Below, piece after piece: positions 6,656 through 16,241 of a DNA stretch of 40,607 nucleotides. The position numbers and the translations under genes were made by a program. The DNA is from Bacteroidota bacterium. GTDB lineage: Bacteria > Bacteroidota > Bacteroidia > Chitinophagales > Chitinophagaceae. The stretch lies in assembly GCA_023418315.1 (NCBI GenBank), contig JAEZZY010000062.1, positions 1 to 40,607 of the forward strand. Direction: 5' to 3'. Below the pieces are notes generated by a model that saw nothing but the letters and a program-made list of their open reading frames with translations, was not told the origin of the DNA and ran no database searches. The number at the start of each line of letters is the position of its first letter. Positions within the stretch are counted from its first letter, which is position 1.

Positions 6656-9148
6656 ATGCAGTCCATCAGCTTCAAAAAACTACTTCCTCATTTACTGATT
6701 ATATTAGGCTTTGCCGTTTTTTCGTTAGTGTATTGCTACCCGGCTTTGCAAGGAAAATCATTGACCCAGCATGATTTGATGAACTGGGAAGCGATGTTTC
6801 ATCAAAGCCGTACTTATTATGATTCTACCGGCATCAATCCTCTTTGGACAAATAGCATGTTTGGAGGTATGCCTGCCTATACCATCGGCTATCCTGTCAA
6901 TAAAAACTATGTGAGTGAAATCACCTATACGTTTATTGAAGTGATGGCAAAACCGGCGTATCATTTTTTTCTTGCGATGGCTTGTTTTTATGTGTTGATG
7001 ATTGTGATGCGAATAAATCGGTGGCTTAGTGTAATTGGTGCGTTTGCTTATGCATTTTCTACCTATAATGTCGTCATTATTGCGGTGGGGCATGAGACCA
7101 AAATGTTGAGTATTGCCTATTTTCCGGCTGTTTTGGCTGGAGTTATTTTGTTGTATCGAGGGCGGCTGGCTATCGGTACTATTCTTCTTAGTTTATCATT
7201 GACGTTAATGATTGGCGTGGGGCACTGGCAAGTTTTATACTATGCTTTTTTTGTATTTGGAGGCTATGTGATTTGCAAGCTGATAGAAACCATTCGCAAC
7301 AAAACGCCTATCAAAAAATTTCTTATTCCTTCTGCTATTGGGTTGGTAATTGTAGGTATTGGTGCCGCTACCTGTATGTCCACTTTACTTCCTACACGAG
7401 AATATACCAAATTTACCATGCGCGGAGGAGAAAGTGAATTGACGATAAATAAAGACCCTAATAAAAAAGCCGGAGGGTTAGATAAAGATTATGCTTTTTC
7501 CTGGAGCAACGGAGTGATGGAAACATTCTGCGCCATGATTCCTTATTTGTACGGCGGGTCTATGAGCGAGCCTATAGATAAAGCGCCGGAAACGGAAGCA
7601 TTGGTAGGCGGGCAACTACAATCCGCTCCGCTCTATTGGGGGCCTCAGAAAATGGGTATCTCCGGACCTGTTTATTTCGGCGCTATCATCTGCTTTTTGT
7701 TTGTGTTGGGATGTATCATCGTGAAGAGTCCGCATAAATGGTGGATTATAGCCGTTTGCGCACTCACTATTATGATGTCTTGGGGTGATAATTTTAAAGC
7801 GCTCAATTATTTCTTATTCGACAATTTGCCTATGTACAATAAATTCCGTGTACCATCTATGATTTTGCTGGTGCCGGAAATGCTTTTTCCTATTCTTGCG
7901 ATTTGGGGATTGATGGACATTGCGAGTGGAAAAATTGCCGGCGAAGAACTTATCAAAAAACTAAAAATAGCTGCCGGCATCACCGCAGGTATTTGTCTGT
8001 TGTTTGCATTCGGCGGGTCTATGTTTTTTGATTACAGCAATGCCACTATAGATGCACAATTTCCCAAGCAACTTATAGAACCGTTGAAACAAGACCGGCA
8101 GGCATTAGCTACCAAAAGCAGCCTGATCAGTGCGTCCTTTATTTTGCTTTCCGCAGCTTTGATATGGGGCTATGCAAAAGATAAGTTGAACAAAAACCTG
8201 CTCATAGGTGGTATCGGTTTATTGATTTTTATTGACCTTATTTCTGTAGCAAAAAATTATTTGAATGAAAATAATTATGAAGACACGCTGAGTTTGGAAG
8301 AAGTATTTGCTCCCCGTCCGGTAGATATGGAGGTGTTGAAAGATACAGACCCGTATTACCGCGTTCTGGATCTTTCCCGGAATGTATATAACGATGCCTT
8401 TGCCGCCTATCATTTTAAAAATGTGGGTGGTTACTCTCCTGCTAAAATGGAACACTATCAAGACCTTATTGATGTGCAAATGGGAGGTGCGCAAAGTCAA
8501 GGGAAATTCAATGCAGAGGTGCTCAATATGCTTAATACCAAGTACATCATCTTTCAGGCAGGGCAGCAAGGGCAAGTAGCTTATCAACCTAATCCTAATG
8601 CCAATGGAAATGCCTGGTTTGTACAGGAAGTAAAAACCGTAAAAACTGCCGATGAGGAAATGATGGCGATGAATGCCGCTGCTTTGGGAGATACCGCTGT
8701 GGTGCCTAATGCGTTTGATTCTAAAAACACCGCCGTGATGCGGGAAGAATTTGCTAAAAGCCTTTCAGGATATAGCTTTGGTAAAGATAGCGCTGCCACT
8801 ATAAAACTTACCAAATACGGCATGAACGATTTGAGCTTTGTTTCCAATAACACACAAGACGGCGTAGCGGTATTCTCCGATATCTGGTATCCGTTGGGCT
8901 GGGAAGCCACTATAGATGGCAAACCTGCTGAGATTATGCGTGCTAATTATGTGCTTCGCGCGTTGAAAATACCTGCGGGGCAGCATACGATTGAATTTCA
9001 TTTCCGCCCGCATAGCTATGCTTTAGGGGCTAAGCTTGCCGTCTCCGGCAATATTGCCTTGTTTGCTTTAATTGCGATTGCCGGATTTTTCTTCATGAAA
9101 GGCAAAAAAACAGAAGAAACAATGAAGGAAGAAGACGGTGTAATGTAA
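6656..9148 (+). CDS. YfhO family membrane protein (putative lipid-linked glycosyltransferase)
   Basis: The 830-residue protein has an N-terminal helix (LLIILGFAVFSLVYCYPALQ), then a loop with SLTQHDLMNWEAMF and NPLWTNSMFGGMPAYTIG, characteristic of Bacteroidota YfhO-like proteins. About twelve more membrane segments follow up to ~residue 530. A soluble region (~540-790) contains the family motifs YYRVLDL, NVGGYSPAKMEHYQDL, LNMLNTKYIIF, and an end domain VFSDIWYPLGWEATIDGKPA with RALKIPAGQHTIEFHF. A last helix and a Lys/Glu-rich tail close the chain. YfhO in Firmicutes glycosylates lipoteichoic acid; in Gram-negatives the substrate is unknown, and modification of a surface glycan or lipid is only inferred. 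A terminator follows. Confidence 0.88.
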   Translation: MQSISFKKLLPHLLIILGFAVFSLVYCYPALQGKSLTQHDLMNWEAMFHQSRTYYDSTGINPLWTNSMFGGMPAYTIGYPVNKNYVSEITYTFIEVMAKPAYHFFLAMACFYVLMIVMRINRWLSVIGAFAYAFSTYNVVIIAVGHETKMLSIAYFPAVLAGVILLYRGRLAIGTILLSLSLTLMIGVGHWQVLYYAFFVFGGYVICKLIETIRNKTPIKKFLIPSAIGLVIVGIGAATCMSTLLPTREYTKFTMRGGESELTINKDPNKKAGGLDKDYAFSWSNGVMETFCAMIPYLYGGSMSEPIDKAPETEALVGGQLQSAPLYWGPQKMGISGPVYFGAIICFLFVLGCIIVKSPHKWWIIAVCALTIMMSWGDNFKALNYFLFDNLPMYNKFRVPSMILLVPEMLFPILAIWGLMDIASGKIAGEELIKKLKIAAGITAGICLLFAFGGSMFFDYSNATIDAQFPKQLIEPLKQDRQALATKSSLISASFILLSAALIWGYAKDKLNKNLLIGGIGLLIFIDLISVAKNYLNENNYEDTLSLEEVFAPRPVDMEVLKDTDPYYRVLDLSRNVYNDAFAAYHFKNVGGYSPAKMEHYQDLIDVQMGGAQSQGKFNAEVLNMLNTKYIIFQAGQQGQVAYQPNPNANGNAWFVQEVKTVKTADEEMMAMNAAALGDTAVVPNAFDSKNTAVMREEFAKSLSGYSFGKDSAATIKLTKYGMNDLSFVSNNTQDGVAVFSDIWYPLGWEATIDGKPAEIMRANYVLRALKIPAGQHTIEFHFRPHSYALGAKLAVSGNIALFALIAIAGFFFMKGKKTEETMKEEDGVM

Positions 9149-9177
9149 GGAAGAAATAGCTCGTTAAAAGGCTTTTT

Positions 9178-9215
9178 ATAGGCGCAAGGCTTTCCGGTCT
9201 TGCGCTATTTTATTT
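9178..9215 (+). terminator. Rho-independent terminator after the YfhO-like gene
   Basis: Arms 9181-9188 and 9199-9206 (GCGCAAG core paired with CTTGCGC, plus one wobble) enclose a 10-nt loop and are followed by ATTTTATTTG. It lies in the 96-bp gap between the convergent YfhO-like and hydrolase genes. Confidence 0.75.
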
Positions 9216-9244
9216 GTGGTAACATAGGGAACGCAACAAGGCAT

Positions 9245-10084
9245 TCATTCTACATGTTCTTTTATCAAATCATTTACCTCTTTGTATTTTTCCCATTGCA
9301 CAAAATGCCCGCTATACGGCAGCATTTCTACTACTCCGTTGGGAAGCTGCGCACATCCTTCTTCAGCTATGTGCCGGGTATTGTAAGGATGCAATAAGCG
9401 GTTGGGGATAAATACGTCCCGTTCACCGAAGATGACTAAGGTTTCCTGCCGGATTTTTTTGAGCAAATGAAACACCGGCTCATCCAGCATCCCTTGAATA
9501 CAGCGCTCTATCATTTTGCGAAAACCGCCTATAGGATAGCGTTTCAGCAATGCCAGCGCATTTTCGATCAGCTCGTCTGCTTGACCGGTATAGTGGTAGA
9601 AACTCGTGCTGATAGATTTAGCCAGGCTATTATCATCGCTTGAAAAAAAATTAAAAAAATGAAAACTGCTTTGATACATGTTTTTTTCCAAAGCGGTGAA
9701 GGTTTCAAAACCGGCGGGCGCACAAAGAATCAGCTTTTCTACAAGCTGCGGATGATCGGTGGTAAATTTTATAGCCACCTGCCCGCCAAGCGAGTGCCCC
9801 AGCAAATAAAACGAATGGAGCTGTAGGCTGTCCGTAAACTCTTTGAGGCATTGTGCAAAAAAAGAAATCGAATAATCATAATCCCTGTAAGTAGAGAATC
9901 CATTGCCGGGCAGGTCTATAGCGATGCAGCGAAAATGCTCACTCAGCGCTTCTATATTCCGCGCCCATACTCCGTGGTAGCCGGCTAAGCCGTGTACAAA
10001 CAATAAGATCTTTTCTCCTTTTAGCGTATCAATATAGGCTATGTCTTTGCAAGTGGTGAGTGAAACGGTACGGATGGAATGCAC
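9245..10084 (-). CDS. Alpha/beta hydrolase
   Basis: This 279-residue protein has a full alpha/beta-hydrolase layout: the oxyanion HG at residues 31-32 (FVHGLAG), the strand-turn IAIDLPGNGFS, the nucleophile elbow GHSLGG with Ser-98, a helical cap (~130-200), the acid Asp-223 in FGERDVFIPN, and His-260 in YSGHFVQWE. The catalytic triad is complete. There is no signal peptide, so it is cytoplasmic. The fold covers esterases, C-C hydrolases, haloperoxidases and MenH-like enzymes, and nothing here picks one. The gene starts 9 bp after the CHASE3 histidine kinase gene, so they are probably cotranscribed. Confidence 0.88.
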   Translation of the reverse strand: MHSIRTVSLTTCKDIAYIDTLKGEKILLFVHGLAGYHGVWARNIEALSEHFRCIAIDLPGNGFSTYRDYDYSISFFAQCLKEFTDSLQLHSFYLLGHSLGGQVAIKFTTDHPQLVEKLILCAPAGFETFTALEKNMYQSSFHFFNFFSSDDNSLAKSISTSFYHYTGQADELIENALALLKRYPIGGFRKMIERCIQGMLDEPVFHLLKKIRQETLVIFGERDVFIPNRLLHPYNTRHIAEEGCAQLPNGVVEMLPYSGHFVQWEKYKEVNDLIKEHVE

Positions 10085-10093
10085 GATAGATAT

Positions 10094-11482
10094 TCAGCTT
10101 TTAGGGAAATACAATGTAAAGATAGCTCCCTTCCCCATATTGCCGAATGCTTTTATCGCACCCCTATGATTGGTCATAATGCGCTGGCATAAAGAAAGCC
10201 CGATACCTTTCCCGCTGTATTGTTCATCGCTATGCAGCCGTTGAAAAATTTTAAAGATGCGGTCGGCATAAACTTGTTCAAAACCGATTCCGTTGTCTTC
10301 AATGGTGAGCTGGTGGTATTCGTGTCCTTCATTGGTGGTTAGGCTGTGGGTATCATCATCGGTAATGATTTTATGACGGATGCGAATAATGGGCGGAGTA
10401 TCTTCCTTGGCAAATTTCAGCGCGTTATCCAGGATGTTTTTGAAAAGAAGCTGGAGCTGTTTATAATTCCCTTTGATTACCGGCAAGGCATCGCTATGAA
10501 TGTCGGCATTTTTTTGCTGAATGGTATCTTGCAAATCCTGAAGCGCGGCATCCAGGATATTATTGAGGGGCACATATTCCTCATACTGATCATTTCGCAA
10601 GCCCAGCAACACCTGCATATCTTCCAGTAAAGATTGTGCTACACCGGCGCTTCGGTCGAGCCTTCCAGCCGCTTCTGCCGTTTTTTCTTTATCGTCTTTG
10701 GAGTAGAGGAGTTTATTGCTGAAGATGCGGATTTTTCGCAGCGGCTCTTGAATATCGTGCGACAGTACAAAGGCGATTTGCTCCAGTTCTTCATTGGTCT
10801 GCTTCAGATCTCTAACCCGTTTTTGCAGCTCTTCCTGAAAATTTTTTCGCATATAAATCTCACGTACCAGCACGACAAAAAGAAAAAGAGTGAGTACAAA
10901 AAAACTAATAAGCAAGGTTTGCACGACACTCTGTGCTATCCGTTCTGAGTTTTTCTTCTGTTCATAGCAATCCAGCAGCAACTGCCGTTCGTTTTTGTGC
11001 ATCTGGTTGATATAATCCGTAGCTTGCTTGCGCAGCACCCGCCCATCGTAGAAATAACGGGGTATCTCCTTACGCTCCTGCTGAGGATAATATTGCAGAT
11101 TTTTTTTGATAGCACTTATCCGCAGCACCAAAGTACCCCGAAGCAAGGTGAGCAATTCCATTTGTCGCTTGCTGTCGCGCAGCAAGGTGCGCAGGGAATG
11201 GGTGGAATATTGTATTTTTTTCTGTACGGCAAAGAGTTCTTTCAGATGTGAAGAATCGCCGGTAATCATATAGCCTCTTTCTTTTACATCCAGATCCCGC
11301 ACGATAATATCCAGTTTGTATAGCTCGGAGATGACAGCATTTGTATGATCTACCTGTGCCGAAAAAGCATTGTTGGCATTGATCTGCCGCAGCGCATACA
11401 AAGCCGCACCCACCAGCAAGATAAAGGAGGCGATAAACGACACGGTAAGAACGGTAAATAACTTTTTCCTCTGATTAGGCAT
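10094..11482 (-). CDS. CHASE3-domain sensor histidine kinase
   Basis: The 462-residue membrane kinase begins with a transmembrane helix (~8-30). An extracytoplasmic helical CHASE3 domain (~35-180, with LDVKERGYMITGDSSHL) follows, then a second transmembrane helix (~186-208) and a coiled-coil linker. The HisKA domain has SHDIQEPLRK with the phospho-accepting His-242. The ATPase domain carries the N-box NILDNALKFA, G1 DNGIGF, and G2 GKGIGLSLC. The H-box type is that of phytochrome-like kinases. No receiver gene is adjacent on this strand; the kinase is divergent from rpoN across a 186-bp gap. The signal and partner are unknown. Confidence 0.92.
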   Translation of the reverse strand: MPNQRKKLFTVLTVSFIASFILLVGAALYALRQINANNAFSAQVDHTNAVISELYKLDIIVRDLDVKERGYMITGDSSHLKELFAVQKKIQYSTHSLRTLLRDSKRQMELLTLLRGTLVLRISAIKKNLQYYPQQERKEIPRYFYDGRVLRKQATDYINQMHKNERQLLLDCYEQKKNSERIAQSVVQTLLISFFVLTLFLFVVLVREIYMRKNFQEELQKRVRDLKQTNEELEQIAFVLSHDIQEPLRKIRIFSNKLLYSKDDKEKTAEAAGRLDRSAGVAQSLLEDMQVLLGLRNDQYEEYVPLNNILDAALQDLQDTIQQKNADIHSDALPVIKGNYKQLQLLFKNILDNALKFAKEDTPPIIRIRHKIITDDDTHSLTTNEGHEYHQLTIEDNGIGFEQVYADRIFKIFQRLHSDEQYSGKGIGLSLCQRIMTNHRGAIKAFGNMGKGAIFTLYFPKS

Positions 11483-11668
11483 AATATTTTAACAGAAAAA
11501 AACTGTTGCAAAAAATGGACACAAGATGCGAAAAAAACAGGTATTCAAAGAGAATTTTCACGGCGCAATTCCATAATGTTTGTTTATTTATAGCCATTAG
11601 CTACTAAGCATTCACTACCTTTAAGAATAGTGATTGATTTTCTATACCTACTGAAAAAATAACAATCT

Positions 11669-13084
11669 ATGCTTTCTCAACAACAGACTCAGAAACAACA
11701 ATTAAAAATTCTTCCGCAGCAGATACAGTTATTAAACTTGTATTTTCTCAACAACCTGGAGCTGGAGCAACGCATACAAACCGAGATGGATGAAAACCCG
11801 TTGCTGGAAGCAAAAGAAGAGAAAGACCAAGACGAATTTACCGAAAAAAAATCGGATGATATTCAGGATTTTTCAGACTGGGAAGAATTTAAGTATGATG
11901 ATGTACCCGATTACAAAGCCGAATATCAAAATTATTTCAGCAGGGAAGAAACCCCCGAAATGCCTATCGGCAACCGCACTCATTTTAAAGACGAAGCCAA
12001 GCAACAGCTGCGCCTCATAGCGCTGAGCGAGGAGCTGAGCGAGGCTGCGGAGTACATCATTGACATCCTCAACAACCAAGGCATGATGGATAAACCCATG
12101 ACCGAGGTAGCCGATGATTATTCCTTTCTGAAACAAAAAATAGTAGAAGAAAGCACTCTGGAAAAGGCGCTGTCCATCGTTCAAACTCTTGACCCCATAG
12201 GGCTGGGTGCGCGCAGTGTGCAGGAATGCCTGTTGCTTCAGCTAAAAGCAATGAACACCAAACGCCCGGATGTAAAATTTGCCTTGCAATTGGTAACCTT
12301 CCATTATGAAGACCTGATGCACCGTCAGTTTGAAAAAATCCATAACGCCTTACGGCTGGATGATACCGAATTGCGTATTATTCTGAATTTCATAGGGACA
12401 CTCAAGTTTTATCCGGTTGTAGAAAATAATACCGAATATGAGGTAAAGAATACAATCATCCCCGATTATATTATTACCAAATTCGGCGATTCTCTACAAG
12501 TACATCTTCATAATTCGAGAACAGGTTCCGTTTTCATCAATCAATCTTTATTCGAACAATTATCAGAGCAAAGCAAGAAAGACAAGAATGCCATGCAATA
12601 TGTGAAAAGCAAATTGCAATCTGCGCAATGGTTTGTGAATGCGGTGAAACAACGGGAAGAAACTATGATGAAAATCATGCACACTATTATAGAGCTGCAA
12701 GAAGAGTATTTCCTGGAAGGAGATATTCGCCTGCTGAAGCCTATGGTGCTGCGCAATGTTTCCGATAAATGCGGACTGGACATTTCCACCATTTCGCGCA
12801 TTACCAGCAATAAATATGCAGAAACGCATTTCGGATTGGTGTATCTGAAAGATCTTTTCAGTGAAGGTATAGCGGATAAAAAAGGGGAAGTAATCAGCAA
12901 CAAGGTCATTCGTTCGGTGATACAAGAGGCTATAGATGCAGAAGATAAAAAAAGCCCTTATACCGACCAGCAGCTTGTGAATATTCTTTCTTCCAAAGGC
13001 TATAACATAGCCCGCCGTACCGTTGCCAAATACAGAGAGCAGATGAAAATCCCGATTGCACAGATTCGCGCTGTATGGAATTGA
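11669..13084 (+). CDS. rpoN: RNA polymerase sigma-54 factor
   Basis: The 471-residue protein has all regions of RpoN. The Gln/Leu-rich region I, residues ~1-45, binds the activator and core polymerase (QQIQLLNLYFLNNLELEQRI, ENPLLE). An acidic linker spans ~48-95 and the core-binding domain ~100-270 (LDPIGLGARSVQECLLLQL). The DNA-binding part holds the helix-turn-helix (DISTISRITSNKYAETHFG) and the terminal RpoN box ARRTVAKYRE at 448-457, which recognises the -24 GG element. Sigma-54 needs an AAA+ activator; one is encoded immediately downstream. A 171-bp gap with no recognised promoter separates them. Confidence 0.97.
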   Translation: MLSQQQTQKQQLKILPQQIQLLNLYFLNNLELEQRIQTEMDENPLLEAKEEKDQDEFTEKKSDDIQDFSDWEEFKYDDVPDYKAEYQNYFSREETPEMPIGNRTHFKDEAKQQLRLIALSEELSEAAEYIIDILNNQGMMDKPMTEVADDYSFLKQKIVEESTLEKALSIVQTLDPIGLGARSVQECLLLQLKAMNTKRPDVKFALQLVTFHYEDLMHRQFEKIHNALRLDDTELRIILNFIGTLKFYPVVENNTEYEVKNTIIPDYIITKFGDSLQVHLHNSRTGSVFINQSLFEQLSEQSKKDKNAMQYVKSKLQSAQWFVNAVKQREETMMKIMHTIIELQEEYFLEGDIRLLKPMVLRNVSDKCGLDISTISRITSNKYAETHFGLVYLKDLFSEGIADKKGEVISNKVIRSVIQEAIDAEDKKSPYTDQQLVNILSSKGYNIARRTVAKYREQMKIPIAQIRAVWN

Positions 13085-13255
13085 CTCCTATTTTATAAAA
13101 CTTGCTTAAACTTTGCCGGCTTCTACATTAAGTAAAAGAAATTGCATAGAATTGACTGGCAAAATCCCTATGTATTATGGAAGAATCATCGTATTTTCCA
13201 AAGGCTGTTTCACTCATTTTAAAAACCACATCCTGACAAAACCAAAAAAGAACGT

Positions 13256-14743
13256 ATGAATAACAACATCCTGGTGATAGACGACGATAAAGACATGTGC
13301 CTATTGCTCCATCGTTTTCTTACAAGAAATAATTTTATAGTTACCACGCTGCATACCGGAAAAGAATCCATTAAATGGCTGGAGAAAAATGAACCGGATA
13401 TAGTCCTCTGCGATTTTAAGCTGGATGATATGACCGGCGCCGACCTGCTCAGCCGCATAAAAGAAAAATATCCGCAACTGCCGGTGGTCATCATTACCGG
13501 CTATAGCGATGTAAAAGACGCAGTAGAAGTGATGAAAATGGGTGCCTATGACTATGTAACAAAACCCTTATTGCCGGACGAAATCCTACTCACTATAAAA
13601 AGCGCACTGGATGCCGCTCCGCATGAAATAGCACCGGCACAAAGAACTCCTAAAACACATAGCGAAGCAGAAGAAACTCCTGCCAAAAAAACGGGCAACA
13701 CAGCAAAAACCGCCGCCAAGCCGAAGATGCACGGACAATACATCATGGGCGATACGCCGGAGTTTGTAAACATCATGAAGCAGATAGAACTGGTAGCGCC
13801 GACCAACTTCAGCATCATTATATACGGGGAAAGCGGTAGCGGTAAAGAAGCTATAGCCCAGCAAATACATCAGAAAAGCAAACGTGCGGCAAAACCCTTT
13901 GTAGCCATTGACTGCGGCGCCCTTTCTAAAGAGCTTGCCGGCAGCGAATTATTCGGACATGAAAAAGGAGCCTTTACCGGTGCGGTCAATCAGAAATTAG
14001 GCTCGTTTGAACTGGCTAACAGCGGCACCATTTTTCTTGATGAAATAGCCAACCTTTCCTATGATATTCAAGTATCGCTGCTGCGTGTGGTGCAGGAACG
14101 CAAAATGCGCCGAGTGGGCGGCAACAAGGATATAGAGCTGGATGTACGCATCATTGTAGCCAGTAATGAACGACTATGGGATGCCGCACAAAACGGTAAA
14201 TTCCGCGAAGACCTTTATCACCGCTTCAATGAATTTAGTATAGAAGTGCCGCCGCTACGCAAACGCAAACAGGACATCATGCTCTTTGCAGCGCATTTTC
14301 TGGAGATTACCAACAGGGAGCTGGGCAAAGAAGTGAAGGGCTTCTCTCAGGAAGTAACCGACATTTTCCAAAACTATGTATGGCATGGCAACCTTAGGGA
14401 AATGCGCAACGTAGTGAAACGCGCTACCCTGCTTACGGATGGAGAATGGGTGCAGGTTTCCTCCCTGCCTTTTGAAATTACCAACTATAAAAAACTGCGA
14501 TTCGACGAAGAAGAAGAGGAAGAAGAAACACGCGTGCTACCCAAGCGGAAATCGTCCAAATCAGCAGATGTTCCTTTTGAAAACAAACTGAAAACAGCCA
14601 ATCTTGATGCCGAATACGAAGTAGTATTGGATGCGCTGAAGCAAGCAAATTATAACAAGAGCAAAGCCGCCAAACTGCTGAACATTGACCGCAAAACACT
14701 TTACAACAAGATGCGGCAATTCAAAGAATTTAATATAGACTAA
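13256..14743 (+). CDS. NtrC-type sigma-54-dependent response regulator
   Basis: The 495-residue protein has a receiver domain (1-~118) with phospho-acceptor Asp-53 in LCDFKLDD and Lys-103 in VTKPL. A Pro/Lys/Thr-rich linker (~121-160) follows. The AAA+ domain has Walker A GESGSGKE at 191-198, the sigma-54-contacting GAFTGA loop at 238-243, and the Walker B region GTIFLDEIANLS. The C-terminal Fis-type helix-turn-helix ends KAAKLLNIDRKTLYNKMRQF. All residues for phosphorylation, ATP hydrolysis and sigma-54 contact are intact, so it should activate promoters with GG-N10-GC elements. It follows rpoN and lies 14 bp before a soluble kinase gene, its likely partner. Confidence 0.94.
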   Translation: MNNNILVIDDDKDMCLLLHRFLTRNNFIVTTLHTGKESIKWLEKNEPDIVLCDFKLDDMTGADLLSRIKEKYPQLPVVIITGYSDVKDAVEVMKMGAYDYVTKPLLPDEILLTIKSALDAAPHEIAPAQRTPKTHSEAEETPAKKTGNTAKTAAKPKMHGQYIMGDTPEFVNIMKQIELVAPTNFSIIIYGESGSGKEAIAQQIHQKSKRAAKPFVAIDCGALSKELAGSELFGHEKGAFTGAVNQKLGSFELANSGTIFLDEIANLSYDIQVSLLRVVQERKMRRVGGNKDIELDVRIIVASNERLWDAAQNGKFREDLYHRFNEFSIEVPPLRKRKQDIMLFAAHFLEITNRELGKEVKGFSQEVTDIFQNYVWHGNLREMRNVVKRATLLTDGEWVQVSSLPFEITNYKKLRFDEEEEEEETRVLPKRKSSKSADVPFENKLKTANLDAEYEVVLDALKQANYNKSKAAKLLNIDRKTLYNKMRQFKEFNID

Positions 14744-14757
14744 AAACAGGGACGTAT

Positions 14758-16203
14758 ATGCCTTTCAGAGAAAAAACGGTAAAAGTATTGATTGTAGATG
14801 ACGACAATGATGATTATTACATCATTCATGAATACCTGAAACGTATTCCTGAGGCAAAGTTTGTGATTGACTGGTGTCCTATATACAAAGACGCTATCGC
14901 CCTGCTTACCAAACATGCCTATGATATTTACCTGGTAGATTATCTGCTGGGAGCGCATACCGGTGTGGATTTTTTGAAAGAAGCGCATAAATACGGCTGC
15001 GATGAACCCATTATCCTGCTCACAGGAAAGGGGAATATAAAAGTGGATATAGAGGCGATGAAGCTGGGTGCGGTGGACTACCTCATTAAATCGGAGCTGA
15101 ACATGGACACCATCGAGCGGAGCATGCGCTATGCCCTCGACCGTGCCAATGCCCTGAAAACCATAAAAGCAAACGAACGAAAATACCGCGCCTTATTTGA
15201 ACAATCCAAAGACATTATTTTTATTCTAAGTCATGAGTTTGTATTCATTGACATCAACGACGCGGCGGTTGCGTCCCTGGGCTATACGAAAGAAGAACTG
15301 CTGCAACTCGATCTTTTCACGATTATTAAGCAGCCCCAGCAACAAGCCTATATCCACGAAAATCTTCAACAACAAAAAGATGTGGTAGATAAGGAAATCG
15401 TTATTGAAACCAAAGACGGATCGTTTATTACCAGCACCGTTACCATAGTGGTGGAGCAAGACAATCCTTCAGAAATGGAAATAAGATACCACGGAATTAT
15501 TCACGACATTACGGCGCTCAAAAAAGAAGAAAAATCCAATTTACAGATTGAAAAACTTGCAGCGGTAGGGCGATTGGTAAGAACCCTGGCGCATGAAGTA
15601 CGTAATCCGCTCAACAACATCACCCTTTCTACCGAACAACTGAAGCAAGAAATGGAAGAGGAAAACCTGTATGTGGATATTATCAGTCGCAATGCCAAAC
15701 GCATCAGCGATCTTATTTCCGAACTGCTCCATACCTCCAAACCTACCGAAATAGACCAGCATACATGTGTGCTGCAATCCGTACTGGATAAAGTGATTGC
15801 TACTTCCATTGACCGGCTTACACTCAATCATATAAAATTACACTTGGATCTTCCTAAGGAAGAATTGCGGATAGAAGCAGATGAAAACAGACTGGTAATC
15901 GCTTTGCTGAATATCCTGATTAATGCAGTGGAAGCAATGGAGGAACATAAAGGCATGCTGACATTGCGTTTATTCCGGCTGAATGAACGCGCCGTGCTGG
16001 AGATAACGGACAATGGAAGCGGCATTCAAGAAGATCATATTCCCCAACTCTTCGAGCCTTATTTTACCCAAAAACGAAACGGCATGGGTTTGGGGCTTGC
16101 CTCTACGCTCAATATTTTACAAGCACATCATGCCACGATAGATGTTTCTTCGGAGATAAGCAAGGGGACTACGTTTACGGTTGTTTTTCCGCTTGCGGAT
16201 TAG
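14758..16203 (+). CDS. Soluble receiver-PAS-histidine kinase (NtrB-like)
   Basis: The 481-residue protein lacks transmembrane helices. Residues 1-~125 form a receiver (LIVDDDNDDYY, phospho-acceptor Asp-61 in LVDYLLG, Lys-111 in LIKSE). Residues ~140-255 form a PAS domain (YRALFEQSKDIIFIL, IHDITALKKEE). An NtrB-type kinase core follows with H-box AHEVRNPLNNI (His-279), N-box NILINAVEAME, G1 DNGSGI and G2 NGMGLGLAST. A receiver in front of a kinase suggests a relay in which another kinase feeds phosphate or control into this one; the CHASE3 kinase at 10094 is a candidate on position alone. The 14-bp spacing from the NtrC-type gene indicates an operon. Confidence 0.93.
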   Translation: MPFREKTVKVLIVDDDNDDYYIIHEYLKRIPEAKFVIDWCPIYKDAIALLTKHAYDIYLVDYLLGAHTGVDFLKEAHKYGCDEPIILLTGKGNIKVDIEAMKLGAVDYLIKSELNMDTIERSMRYALDRANALKTIKANERKYRALFEQSKDIIFILSHEFVFIDINDAAVASLGYTKEELLQLDLFTIIKQPQQQAYIHENLQQQKDVVDKEIVIETKDGSFITSTVTIVVEQDNPSEMEIRYHGIIHDITALKKEEKSNLQIEKLAAVGRLVRTLAHEVRNPLNNITLSTEQLKQEMEEENLYVDIISRNAKRISDLISELLHTSKPTEIDQHTCVLQSVLDKVIATSIDRLTLNHIKLHLDLPKEELRIEADENRLVIALLNILINAVEAMEEHKGMLTLRLFRLNERAVLEITDNGSGIQEDHIPQLFEPYFTQKRNGMGLGLASTLNILQAHHATIDVSSEISKGTTFTVVFPLAD

Positions 16204-16241
16204 TTGTGTCGCTGCCGCTATGTCCCGATAAATTTTTCCCT

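Noticed and set aside
13160..13176. TGGCA word upstream of the NtrC-type gene as a possible sigma-54 promoter
   Set aside because: The -12 half (GC at the proper spacing) is missing.
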